Source of the DNA: Nymphaea colorata
Lineage: Eukaryota > Streptophyta > Magnoliopsida > Nymphaeales > Nymphaeaceae
Assembly: GCF_008831285.2 (NCBI RefSeq)
Contig: NC_045145.1
Location: 5,952,802-6,016,801 of the forward strand
DNA length: 64,000 nucleotides
Reading direction: 5' to 3'
In this document: positions 25,894 to 36,595 of the stretch, piece after piece
Numbering within the stretch: the first letter of the stretch is position 1
Layout of the letters: each line of letters starts with the position of its first letter
Program-made: the position numbers and the translations under genes
The notes under the pieces: model-generated
The model's input: the letters and a program-made list of their open reading frames with translations, nothing else
What the model was told of the DNA's origin: nothing
The model's database searches: none

Positions 25894-26154
25894 TCAATCT
25901 CCATTAACCTGACTAACAACTAAGAGGGAATCTCCAAAAATGTGAATTCTTTGCTCTTTAAATTTGAGAAGCATTTTAATTCCTTGGATTAAGGCCTCGT
26001 ATTCTGCCATATTATGTGTGCAAGAGAAATTTAATTTGAGGGAGTAAGGAATCATTTCATTCTCTGGTGTGATGAAAAGTATCCCGATGTCTACCCCCAT
26101 TGCGCTTTTAGATCCATCGAAATGCATTTCCCAAATCGGCTCTGGTTTGGTCAT
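25894..26154 (-). pseudogene. Second, archaeal-type RNase H (aRNH) of the Tat element
   Basis: An 86-codon open stretch has the archaeal-type RNase H pattern: Trp-x-Met-His-Phe-Asp-Gly-Ser (first Asp) near its start, then CTHNMAEYEALIQGIKMLL (catalytic Glu), then IHIFGDSLLVVSQVNGD (next Asp). This domain is separate from the RT-linked RNase H that precedes it and is characteristic of the Tat lineage of plant Gypsy elements. Its catalytic residues are present, although flanking frames are broken. The following segment to 25567 has the usual linker phrase 'Gly-Leu-Ala-Ser-Leu-Gly-Ser-Thr'. Confidence 0.85.
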
Positions 26155-26196
26155 TAGGATTTGCTCATTTGAAAAATCATCGTTTGTTCTAATTTC

Positions 26197-26890
26197 TTAG
26201 ATAGAGGAAAATCTGCCAATTGATCTGCGATGGCTTGACCCTTGATTGATTTTTTGTGACATATATTCCAAATCATACTGCATCAACAAAACCTGCCACT
26301 TTGCTATCCTTCCATTTAGAAATGGCTGCTCAAGCATATATTTAAGTGGATTGAGTTTGGATAAAATTTTAACCTCACATGACAATAAATAGTACCTCAA
26401 TTTTTGACACATCCATACTAAGGCTAAACAAGTTTTTTTCATGCGAGAGTAATTCTTTTCACACTGCACAAATGTCTTCCTGATGTAATAGATGACATGT
26501 ACTATTCGACATCCTTTTTCATACTGAGCCAAAAATCCACTACAGGTTGAATTGTTAACTGTAATGTAAAGAAATAGAGGTTTCCCCAGAATTGGGGGTT
26601 TTAAAATTGGTGGGCAAAGAATATACTTCTTGATCTTTTTGAATGAGGCTTGACATTCATGTCCCCATTCAAACTTGATTCCTTCCCACAGTAAATGGTT
26701 GAAGGGTTCACATCTCATGGCGAGATTAGATATAAACCTTCTGATTGACTGAATTTTTCCTTGTAGGTTGCGTATCTCCTTAAGGTTTGTTGGCGGTGAC
26801 ATTTTGATGATTGCCTTTGCTTTGGAGGGATCCATCTCGATTCCCTTTTTGCTGACCATAAATCCCAAAAGCTTACCAGACTCCACACCA
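26197..26890 (-). pseudogene. RT connection and RNase H of the Tat element
   Basis: An open stretch of 229 codons starts with 'Leu-Leu-Gly-Phe-Met-Val-Ser-x-x-Gly-Ile', the typical post-palm RT phrase. It continues through FEWGHECQASFKKIKKYI and PLFLYITVNNSTCSGFLAQY to 'Tyr-Leu-Leu-Ser-Cys-Glu-Val', i.e. the RT thumb and Ty3-type RNase H. It is the longest open frame of the element and has no internal stop. An in-frame stop at 26197-26199 separates it from the aRNH. Confidence 0.85.
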
Positions 26891-26899
26891 AATACACAT

Positions 26900-27507
26900 T
26901 TTTGTGGATTTAACCGAAACTTATATTACAAGAGTCTATCAAAAACATGAGAGAGAATGCTGATATGATTCTCCCTTGTTTTTTACTTACGCATCCATGA
27001 TTTGATGCATTTGATCATGAAAGATAGCTTCCATATCCCTTTGACATGTTGCCCCAACGTTCTTCAGACCAAATGGTATTATAGTATAGCAGAAGGTGCC
27101 CCTGGGGTTGTAAATGATGTTTTGGCTTGATCTTGAGCAGCCAACTTATTTTGGTTATAGCCAGAATATCCATCCATAAAGGAGAACATAGCATGGCTTG
27201 CGGTACTGTCTACCAACAAGTCCTTGTTTAGAAGTGAAAAGTCATTTTTTGGTGTGACTTTATTCAAATCTCTGAAATCGATGCAGAGTTGAATTTCACC
27301 ATTTTTCTTTGGGACTACCATGATGTTTGCTAACCATTTAGGATAGTCAATTGTTCGGATGAACCCTGCCTTTAGTAGGTCTTTTAGGCCTTCCATAACT
27401 TGCCCCTCAAGATGAGGGTCAAGTTTCCTCAACTTTTGTTTGATTGGCTTGCATTCTGGTTTTAATGGTAGTCGATGCTCGATTAATTTTGTATCGAGTC
27501 CTAGCAC
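26900..27507 (-). pseudogene. Reverse transcriptase of the Tat element; catalytic YVDD missing
   Basis: The 142-codon stretch 27079-27507 reads 'Ile-Glu-His-Arg-Leu-Pro', 'Val-Val-Pro-Lys-Lys-Asn-Gly', LCIDFRDLNKVTPKNDFSLL and SFMDGYSGYNQ, a standard Gypsy RT N-terminal half. It stays open to 27079, after which another frame gives 'Cys-Tyr-Thr-Ile-Ile-Pro-Phe-Gly-Leu-Lys-Asn-Val-Gly-Ala-Thr'. Near 26985 the text passes from 'His-Gln-Ile-Met-Asp-Ala' straight to 'Val-Lys-Asn-Lys-Gly': the YVDD block seen in element A (about 4345-4360) is absent. This loss alone would abolish polymerase activity. Confidence 0.85.
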
Positions 27508-28447
27508 ATCTTTATAAGTCCATGCAAAGGCTAATGCTCTTTGAGGAAGTCTATCAACTTTTCTCTTCCTTCTACTGAGAGACTTGTTCTAATTTGCAAA
27601 ATCTTTGGATTCTCTTCCATGCCAATGTTAATTTTCTCAATCAGACCATTAATCAAAGGTGGCGGTTGATCTTGCTCTCTTATTTGGATGAACTCTCGAC
27701 ATTTGCCTCAGTGAGTTCTGGATTTACACCCTTAAAAGTTTTTGATGTTTGATCATCAGATGCCGACATTTTATATGGAAGTAAATTGTATATGTCATTG
27801 CATATTTGAAGGCATTACAAAATAAAGACACTTGGTTTAAGTACAATGATGACAAAATGATGACTGGATGACAAAATGATAGCGAATTTGTTGATTCAGA
27901 TTGATGGTGAACATCCGCCTATTGTATTGCTTTTGACAAAAGGTACTGGCTTGAATTCTTCTCTGGCATCCACTTTTTCATAACTTTGACATCTCAAGGC
28001 TTGAGTTCCTCGTTGTCTTGTCAAGATAATTAGCTCCAAGATTCCATTTTCATGTTTGCCAAGGCCAGTGAATGGTTGGTAGCCATGGCACATGAGCAAC
28101 TCCAATCCTTTCTCATTCTAGCAAAAATTTTTGAACAATGGATAACTTTTGTAACTTGTTTCAGGCTTGACATCATTTATCACCCACATTTGTTTCTTTG
28201 GTTTCTGAATGACCAATTTGCTGAATCCTTGAGATATTTCTTATTCTTTGCATACTCAAATACTAGGTACCTCAATTGTATATATTGGTACTGGAGTCAT
28301 TGGATGCACAAGACAATTCTGTCTGTCCTCTACACAGATCGTTATAGTATTCCTGTTGTGAGTCTACTTGACGCGCTGATATAGAGTGAAATGAACCGCA
28401 TTGGTAGCGTGGATCCATGGACTGCCAAGCAACAAATTGAATGAGAG
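27508..28447 (-). other. Spacer between protease and RT of the Tat element
   Basis: This should encode the protease-RT linker. The end next to RT keeps short phrases of the acidic linker, but no long frame is open. The stretch at 27896-28105 shows no domain. It is treated as decayed polyprotein sequence. Confidence 0.45.
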
Positions 28448-28855
28448 TTATATATCCACCACATGGAATAAAACTCGATGATATGTATCAGACATATTCA
28501 GATCCAAACATATACATCTTATGCAAGGTTGTCCTATCACGTCATATCCATGGATGAAAATTGATGACGGAGTATAGTCGGCTTGCCTTATGCCTAATGT
28601 ACAAGCTGTCTGTTGTGGACAAATATTTAGGCTCGCTCCACCATCGATTAAAACATGGGAGACTCTGGTGCCCCATGTTTCTACCACTATGTGTAAGGCA
28701 TCATTATGCGATGCACTTCCAATTAGTAGATCTTTGTCAGAAAATGTGATCAGACCATTTTCATATAGTCCAAAAGCCCATTCATTTCTCCTAGGGCTAA
28801 ATCCTTCCATCTTGACTTGAGGTAAGGGATCTAATTCCTTGAAAGTTGGTTCCAA
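28448..28855 (-). pseudogene. Aspartic protease of the Tat element
   Basis: A 135-codon stretch contains the retroviral-type protease core VSHVLIDGGASLNICP, with the Asp-Gly-Gly-Ala variant of the Asp-Thr/Ser-Gly active site. It is followed by a flap-like region and a terminal 'Val-Leu-Phe-His-Val-Val-Asp'. Ogre/Tat proteases often have Asp-Gly-Gly or a similar triad, so this need not be a defect. It is separated from gag by a stop or frameshift near 28850. Confidence 0.75.
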
Positions 28856-30458
28856 AGGTTCAGGATCCCATATTTGTGACTTTTGATCGATCTTTGTCTG
28901 ACTGTCTTGTTTGCCTGACCCAGTTTGTGAATTGATGGATCCTTTATCATGTTTGAAATTAACCCAAAGAAATCTAAGGATGCTTTATCCCTTTTGTTTG
29001 CCACCACGATTTGATGATTTGTTGAAAACCTAATCATTGAAACTGTTCCTTTTCCATGTTTAGGAAAAAGGTTTTGAGGGCTTTCCGATTGTCCACTGAC
29101 CTCTTTGATGATTTCCTTGTCGACCGCATCTTGCACAATATTTTTGAGTACAAGGCGATCTTCTGTATCATGTCCTGGAGCACGATGAAATTTACAGAAT
29201 TGTTCTTTGTTTTTTCCCATCACGATCAGGAGTTGAAAACTTTCAAGAGAAATAGAGTGTCTCATTCAATAAACACATGCATGACTTCTTCATAACTCTA
29301 TTGTAATTGGGTGAATTTTTTATCGTATCCCCATTCAGGATATTTGTTTTTAGTGTCACTGCTACTGCTGCTAGCTTTGTCTGCTACCCCATTATTCTTA
29401 GGACAGTCTGCCCTTTCTTTTATAAAGGTGGCGGCGTTGGCTATGATGTTGACCGGAGCATTTTGACTCTGATTGTTCTTCTTTGTAACTTCCTTAACAT
29501 TTACCGGGATGACAACATCAAAGGCTCCATTTTTTATCATTGCTTCGATGCATTCTGGTCTTTCAATAAGGTCAAGGAAAGATTTGATTGGAGCAATGAA
29601 TATGAGGCTCCTCAATGGTCGTGTTAAATTATTGACGATCAATCCCAATGCATGGGATTGAGAGATCGGGTCACTCATCTTGTTGCAAGAAGACCGCATC
29701 TTTGAATAAAGTCCCTAACCTTCTCACCTAGCCTCTGTTTCAGATAACATAGTGTGGTTATCGTTAGTGCAGTTTCGACATTCTGGATGAACCTTTTAGT
29801 GAAAAGGTTGATTAGTTTGTCAAAATTTTTCAATTCAACTGGATTAGATATGCTCCTGGTACCACTGTATTGCAATTCCTTCCAAGCTCCTTGGGAAGCG
29901 TCGAAAGAGAGCTATATGATTGTGGCGAAATTTATAGCATTCTGCAAAGAACATAACCAAATGTGCCTTTGGGTCTCCATGACCATCAAATTTGATAAAT
30001 TTCTTAGCCAAGTTTTTTATATGCTTGTCATTTTCAAAACTTTCATAGAAATCTTTGCAAGTAAAATTCCTTTTGTTCTTGCCTTTGAGTTGAACTGCGT
30101 TCAACTTCATTTCAACTTCCTGAATTTTTGTTTTCCATGATTCTCCCTTCTTCTTTTTCTTGGGAGTCTTTGGTTCTTACTCACTACTGGATTTTGTGGT
30201 AGTGTCTTTAGAAGAGTCGGAACTGGTCGGATATTTCTTTGTTTTCTTCCCTTTCTTCTTAGCCCGCTCTGCTTGGGCTTGTTCTTCATTGAATATAATC
30301 ATGTATTTCTGAAATTTTCTGTATTCTTCAAATTCTTGATCATTAGCTTCTATCCTGCGAAGTGTTTTTGAGGAGGATTCTTCTCCCTTGTCTCCCACAA
30401 AAGTTTGCTCTAGTTCCATTTCAATCCTTCTCCTTTGTTGGCTTCTGTTCTCGACCAT
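28831..30458 (-). pseudogene. gag polyprotein of the Tat element, frameshifted
   Basis: A plausible start ATG at 30458 opens a charged N-terminus (Arg-, Glu- and Lys-rich, likely coiled coil) ending at 30177. The capsid region continues in other frames at 29844-30110 ('Phe-Tyr-Glu-Ser-Phe-Glu-Asn' and 'Asp-Pro-Lys-Ala-His-Leu', then RFPRSLEGIAIQWYQ), 29675-29875 and 29298-29699. The C-terminal part (28831-29265) carries CKFHRAPGHDTEDRLVLK, a Cys/His motif typical of Tat gags; its last Cys is replaced by Arg. At least four frame changes make it non-functional. Element C at 42.4-43.9 kb carries a close relative. Confidence 0.8.
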
Positions 30459-30654
30459 AAAGCAGATGTTCATCTTGTAAGAAGAAAAATTGAAAATGTT
30501 AGGATTTGAATTGATGAGAGAGAATTTGTACAAAACAAAATGACAAATTTTGATTGTATATTGAAAGAAAGATGAGATTGACAAGACTTGACAAAGTTCA
30601 ACACAACTTAACAAAATTAGGTTTGATTGACCACAATGAACTAAACATGATGAT

Positions 30655-31795
30655 CTAGGACAAAAGGATAGATGGACGGATTTCATTCCACCATTTTACA
30701 TATTCAGGACCCATTCCCGGACCAAGGACAAGATACAAATGAACAAACGATTCCCAACATTGTTGGGCATAGGTGTATATCCTGAACCACTCTTCAGTAT
30801 CCAGTTTACACTCTATAATGGCTCCTTCTGACTCAATTGGATATGCTTTCCTTTGACACAGTGAGACTTGTCTGAGGCAACGGTCCAGATGGTATTCAAC
30901 TACGAAAAATGGGCCCAATAGAAGACTTCCTCTGATTGGGTTGTAGGTGTATCTTGACTTGATGATTTCTCGATCAAAGAAGTCCCAAATGATGGTTGAG
31001 TCATCCACTTCCTCCATCTTCTTACGGTAGTACTCCATACTAGATAACTGACCATTGGTGTTTTAAAAATGACATGATTGTTAACCCATGTGTTTGTAGA
31101 ACCATGCTTGTAGTGCGAAGTCACATCCTTCTAGCGAATTTGCGTCCCAAATTGAGAATTTGGTCAGCCCTCTAAAGGAATGCCAAGGCTGCCATTGCTA
31201 TGGATACGTGACGGACTTTGACATGCCCCCATTTTCTAAAGAAGCGAGTTGTACGAAAATCCATTATTTGTTCTTCATTGCTGAAGAAGATAAGACCCAT
31301 GGTACATTTCACCATGGAGTCTTTGTACTTGTCTGCAACACTTTTAGATAGTGAATCAGGGTTGACATATTGGGAATATGTTTCACCAAGTTTTTGTAGT
31401 TGAAGATATTGATGTCCATCTTTTTCTAGAAAGGGCCAACTCCATTTTTCTGGGAGTTTACAAATCACTTTTAGAGTTTTGACTTGACATTGATTCACGA
31501 GGAACTGGCCTTCAATTGGTCCTCTTGGGTCACCTTTTGGCTCTGACAAACTCATAATACTTGAAAACTCATCTAGAGTGATTGTCATTTCACCTCATGG
31601 GAATCAGAATGTATTGGTCCTTGGGTTCCATTTTTCAACAATTGCATGGATTAGATTGCCGTTGATAGGTTGCATGGCAAGACTAACTGCTTTTCGAGAC
31701 TACAATTCTCTAAGCGGTCCAGGAACATACACCAAAAAATTGGGTACCATGAAAGATACCACTGAAGTAGGTAGACTCCAATTGGGATGATGCGA
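30655..31795 (-). pseudogene. PMD-like (plant mobile domain) ORF upstream of gag, Tat element
   Basis: Reading minus strand from about 31795, the frame gives 'Ile-Val-Glu-Lys-Trp-Asn-Pro-Arg-Thr-Asn-Thr-Phe-Trp-Phe-Pro', then a stop where Trp is expected (near 31598-31600), then GEMTITLDEFSSIMSL and a Gly-Asp-Pro. This is the start pattern of the plant mobile domain. It continues to 31172 and, after a frame change, at 30655-31038 (a Trp/Tyr-rich end with 'Ile-Ile-Trp-Asp-Phe-Phe-Asp'). The ORF sits between leader and gag, where Ogre elements carry an extra ORF1. Homologues occur in element A (0.9 kb) and element C (41.2 kb). Function in the element is unknown. Confidence 0.65.
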
Positions 31796-32610
31796 AGTTC
31801 AGATCGACCTTGACATGACCCGAATATGATGTGGTCATATGGAAAAATGCTTTTTGAGTCAATCTGGACAATAGAAAGTATTAGACGTTGACATGAATTG
31901 ACCCAATAGAGACTCAAGAAGAGCTTTGACATTGGGTTTGGACATGGACTTGGAGACAAGGTAAAACATCACATTTCATGCATCAAACAAGCAATTGATA
32001 ATGCAATCCCTAGAACTCTTGCCTATATGCATTGTTTTAAAAGTTGGTCTTGGAACCTATGGAGAATAAATGAGTAAATTGTTCTTGATTTATCCAAAAT
32101 TTAAGGCATGCCTATCTACCAAATTTATAGTACTGGCATAGACTCCTCCAAGGGTTTTCTAGATTTGGGCTCTCCAATTCTCCTTGTTCTCCTATCGATA
32201 TACCAGGACTATTGTCTGTTTTGGTACTAATGGGGGGACTTCTCAGTCCAATTAGGTGGTCGAGTTGTAAGACTATATCTTGGACTAGTGTCCCAGAATA
32301 ACCGGGATATAATGTAGGTAAGGATTTGTTTTTCAAAACTCATGAGAAGATGTAAAATATATAGCTCTATTGCATACATTCCTAAGAGATAGATTTGAAA
32401 ATTTGAGAGCATACATGGTCTTCATACCATCCCTAAATTAAGGAGGGGCATGATAAATTGAAACAAAAGGGGTTCATGGAATCTCCTCAATGATTACTAT
32501 ATGATATCGGTATGCATGTTTATGAAAAATTTTGTACAATTGATATAACTTATATATGATCCAAATAGGTCCTTAGACAAATGATGATGGGTCCCACCGG
32601 GTGTGCTATC
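31796..32610 (-). other. Leader of the Tat element with possible primer-binding site
   Basis: Non-coding. The part at 32.13-32.45 kb is homologous to 46.1-46.4 kb (shared 'gtccaattaggtggtc' phrase). Next to the LTR the minus strand reads GGTGGGACCCATCATC about 12 bases inside; the element D copy (46.57 kb) reads TGGTGGGACCCATAATC at the same place. This could be a displaced primer-binding site beginning TGG, but I could not assign a tRNA. Confidence 0.5.
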
Positions 32611-35600
32611 TATTCGCAACCCACCCCTTTCTAAAAGGGCATCAAAATGTGAATTCAGCAAAATTCTTTCAAAATTAGGGTTTTGAAGAAAATTTTTTTA
32701 AGAGAAAGAGATCTGCCCATCGGTATGATGTCCAACTGTTCCCGCCACCTTTAACAGGGGTAATTGGACCAAGGACTAAGGATCATTTGGATCATGTATG
32801 AGTTATTGATGCAAATCCTATATGTTTGTGCATTGCGGTTTTAGATTCAAGAACTAAAATTCATTTTGAATAAGTGATTTGAATTTGTTTTGAAAATGAA
32901 TTTGAAGATTGGAGGGTTTTCAAGTTGATTTAAAAAACATTTATTTTGGTGCCATTTGATTTGAAATCCACATTGTTTGGGAATTTTGAAGATTAAAATT
33001 GAGTTCTTTGTTGTGAACTCAAGATGATTCATGAGTTGAAATTGGTGACCATCTTATGACCAAAACTGATTTTGATTTCTTCTTTTGTAAAATCGTGTGA
33101 TTTGGTTTAAGATATTTAGAAACTTGTGATTTGGTTAGATAGAGTTCATTCCTTTGATAGAACATAGGTTCCAAATTGTTAGAAAATCTGTTGTTTTCTA
33201 AACAGATTTTGGCCAAATTGTTAAGTGAAGTTTACAAATTCATGTTGCAATATGACTTGGTCACTTTTTGCAACTCAAATTTAAACCACTTAATTTTTTG
33301 AGAATGTGCATGTGGTGCTATTGACTTTGGGTGAAAGTGAATGCATGAAATAAGAATGGAAATTACATGAGACATTCATTCTTCACTCTCTCATAATCTC
33401 TCAAAATTTATTCATATGAAACATTCATTCTTCACTCTTTCATAATCTCTCAAAGTCCATTCATTGCAATTACATGTCATACAATCTATACATAAAGATT
33501 GATTTTAATTAAGATGTAGGACTTTCTCTAAATGTGCTCGTCATATTATTAAGCACATAAATTAGAAATGCAGACCATAAGATTGAGATTTAACAAAATG
33601 ATGAAGAATGATGCCAAAATCAGTTTTTAAACTAGATGGGAAATGTGGATGACATTCACTTATGTCTTAAAAAAAAAGAATTTTTGGCTGATTTAAATAG
33701 TTGAAAACTGTGGACATTGATTTGAATAGAGAGCTTGTTTCTTAGATAGAAACAATAAGTCTTTCAAACCTATTCAAATCTCAAATTTCATACCAATGGA
33801 ATCATCAAGTTCTTTGGACAATTTTAGGATAGTTGGTCTCCTTTTTGGAGAAATGAAAATGAAAATTTTCAGCATTTGAGAAGATGGATTAGTCTCATGC
33901 AAATATGAAAACTTATAAATGAGAACAACAATCCATAAAAAGTATTTTAAAAAGTTGATAAGATACATTTACATTTTTTTTATTGTTCCTCAAAGTCTTG
34001 CCACTTTATGGCTGAGATTGGCATTTCAAATGTGTAAACTTCGACATTCTTAAACCAATTATTATAAAATATGACCTAATTTCAACAACTTGCATACACT
34101 TTACGTATGAGTTGTTGAAATTAAACAAAATTTAAAATGAAAGAAAAGTGATTTCATGCTTTGCACTATGAAAATCAATAAAATGATCTTTTTTCTTAAA
34201 AATCAGTTTGGAAATGCATTTCAACCTGATTTTGAAAGAGGAAAATAACCTTTTACAAGAGATTGCAAACTCCTTAAAACAAGGTTGAAATGTATTTAAA
34301 AATATATATATACACGTATCTTACTCCTTAAAATGAAATTTGATCAAGGGATCGCATGACTCATGAATCATGATGATTCATGGCTAGGTTCTTTTATGTA
34401 GGAGGATTGAAAACTTGTTTCTAATCTCCTCTACCATCCTTGATCAATTAAATTGAAGGATGTGAATCAAAATGACTTTAAATGAGAAGGAAAACAACAC
34501 AATGCTCAAGCGAGGTCATCCATAATTATGCCATGCAAGGATGGATCACATTCATAAGAATGTATCCATACCTAATAGGCTTGCAGCAAAATCACTCTCT
34601 CACCGTGAGATTCTCTCATGGTAGGGAGTTCAAAATGGTTTTAAGCTTGCTGTTTTGAAAGGAACATTGCCTTGGGGCCCTTTTTAAAATGTGATACTTG
34701 GGTTAAGCTTTTTAGAAAAACTGAGTCATGCATGCATTATGCATTAACATGTACATTTAATCGTAGGTTTTCCCTCACTGGACATTATTCCAAACTATAA
34801 AATAGATGAAAATAAACTCCTTCCACGAATCGCTGAAATTAAAATGAACCAACAAGAAGCTAAAGTACATGAGAAATGAATTGAAATCACCTACCTTGCA
34901 GTCGGTCTTGATGCTTGATCTTCTTCTCCACTTGTTTTATAAATCAAGCAATCCTAAGCAAGAATCCAAGCTTAAATTCAAGCTTAGCAAAGCAAGAAGA
35001 AGAAGAATAACTTGCTGGAATTTGCAATGAGGAAGAGAGAGCTTCTCTCCACGAAAATCCTAAGTAAGGGCTCACTTAAGTACCCTTACTTAGCAATGAA
35101 GAAGGCTTAGACGAATCTTATTTATCCTCCTTGACTTCTCTCTCCTAGCTCCTTGGCTGCAGCAACTTGATGAAAATGAAAACATCAATTTCATTCCCCC
35201 CCGCCGCGCTTTGGTGGCCAAGGGAAGGTTTATATATAGGAGGATGTGAGTTCAACCACCTTCTTAATTTACCTTGGAAACTCACTTAAGACGTTGGAGA
35301 CTTGTAAAATAAGTTAAATAGGGTTTAATGGCTCTAATTGACCATTCTTAGCCCACTTATATGAGCTAGGTAGGCTGGGCTAGGTGTGGTCAACCTTGAT
35401 TTAGACCTAGCTGACCAACTTTGACTAAAATTTTGGATGAAAATACCTTTGCACTGGATTTTGCCTTATTTTACTCTATTTATTTTTTTCTTGGTTTGAA
35501 ATTGAGTTTGTTAGGTTAAAACCTAGTTGTTAAGCTCTAAATGTTACTGAATTATGACAATTCAATAAATTTATAACTTTGTTTGAAAATTCTATCAAAT

Positions 35601-36595
35601 TTGGTTTGAAAATGGTATTTTCATCCATAACTTGATTAAAGATGAATTTCAGCTGAATCAAACTCTGCTTTAAAATATTGAATCTTAATTTCATATCTAA
35701 TTTATGCATTTCATAAATCCAAATGTATATTTGTCTTTCATAAACCAATTTAGGTTCTATAATCTCAATTTGATCATAGAAGGGCAAAATTGTTCAGATT
35801 GGTCAATTTCGATCAATTGACCAAAGTCAGAGCTCAGTTACGAGTAGTTTGACTTTGTTTAAGGTAATTTGATGAATGAATTTGAGCTAAGAAAGCTCTT
35901 AATTGAGCTAAATTGTACTTTGACTGAGCTTAGTCAAAGTGGATTCGATTTGGTCAAAGTCTATTTTCATCCACTAATTGGGTCGCGGGACAGACCTACC
36001 ATTTTGACTCAGCTGAGCCCATGTTGGCCGAACCTAGTTGAAATTGACACCACATTTGGGTGCACCCAGGTTAAACCTACTTGGATTAAATAGGTTAGGT
36101 GAGTTTAATTCTAACACATATTGCTTCTTTGGAATTTGAATTTTCTTCAAGTAAGGGAGAGAGAGAGAATGTCTCTCTTTTCCTATGAACATTTATTCAT
36201 TGTCTCTTGAAAATGTTTTTTCTCATTTAATCGAGAGAAGAATATGTTTTTTTAAAAAAAACGGGGTGTGTGACCCTTGGGGTGGCTCTTGACCACATGG
36301 GCTGGCTGGGGCCCACACATGGGTCTCACATAACATTCTAGACTGAATTAGATCAAATTCTTAGATTTGAATCAAAATTTGATTTTTTCAATTGGATATG
36401 GATTTCAAATGACATTTGTAATTGGATTTGGATGTCAAATGACTTGGGATTCGTGTCACAGGTTAAATTTATGATTTGAATCTAAATCGTTCTTTAGATT
36501 CGAAATTAGCTTTGAAATTGCAATTTTTCACAGTTTCTTTTGTAAAATTTTGATATCGCTTCAGTTCTTATGTGGAAAAATTTGGGGTGTTAACA
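32611..36595 (-). repeat. 5' LTR of the Tat element (3985 bp)
   Basis: The plus strand runs from 'tattcgcaacccacccc' to 'ggggtgttaaca', so on the element strand it starts TGTTAACACCCC and ends near TGCGAATA (TGCGAACA in related copies). It aligns with the 3' LTR at 19999-23840 and has a ~35-bp deletion relative to it near 33215. Its terminal ~205 bp (36391-36595) is not present in the 3' LTR. No coding sequence is seen. Substitution load is clearly higher than between the Copia-1 LTRs, so this insertion is older. Confidence 0.85.

Larger units (their letters stand above)
19999..36595 (-). mobile_element. Tat/Ogre-like Ty3/Gypsy retrotransposon, ~16.6 kb, with ~4-kb LTRs
   Basis: Two direct repeats (19999-23840 and 32611-36595) flank a minus-strand coding region ordered PMD-like ORF, gag, protease, RT, RNase H, archaeal-type RNase H, integrase. 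Long LTRs, dual RNase H and an extra ORF before gag are features of the Tat/Ogre lineage. The right (5') LTR ends in TGTTAACACCCC on the minus strand; the edges next to 'ttcgcaacccacccc' mark the other end. No matching 5-bp target duplication was found (CTTTT on the left, CATTC on the right). The left LTR lacks its last ~200 bp and the polypurine tract. Stops and frameshifts occur in every gene, so it cannot move on its own. Confidence 0.85.

Noticed and set aside
28052-28384. Plus-strand open frames opposite the Tat coding region
   Set aside because: They are antisense to, or beside, decayed gag-protease-RT text and lack motifs; hydrophobic runs come from reverse-complemented codons.
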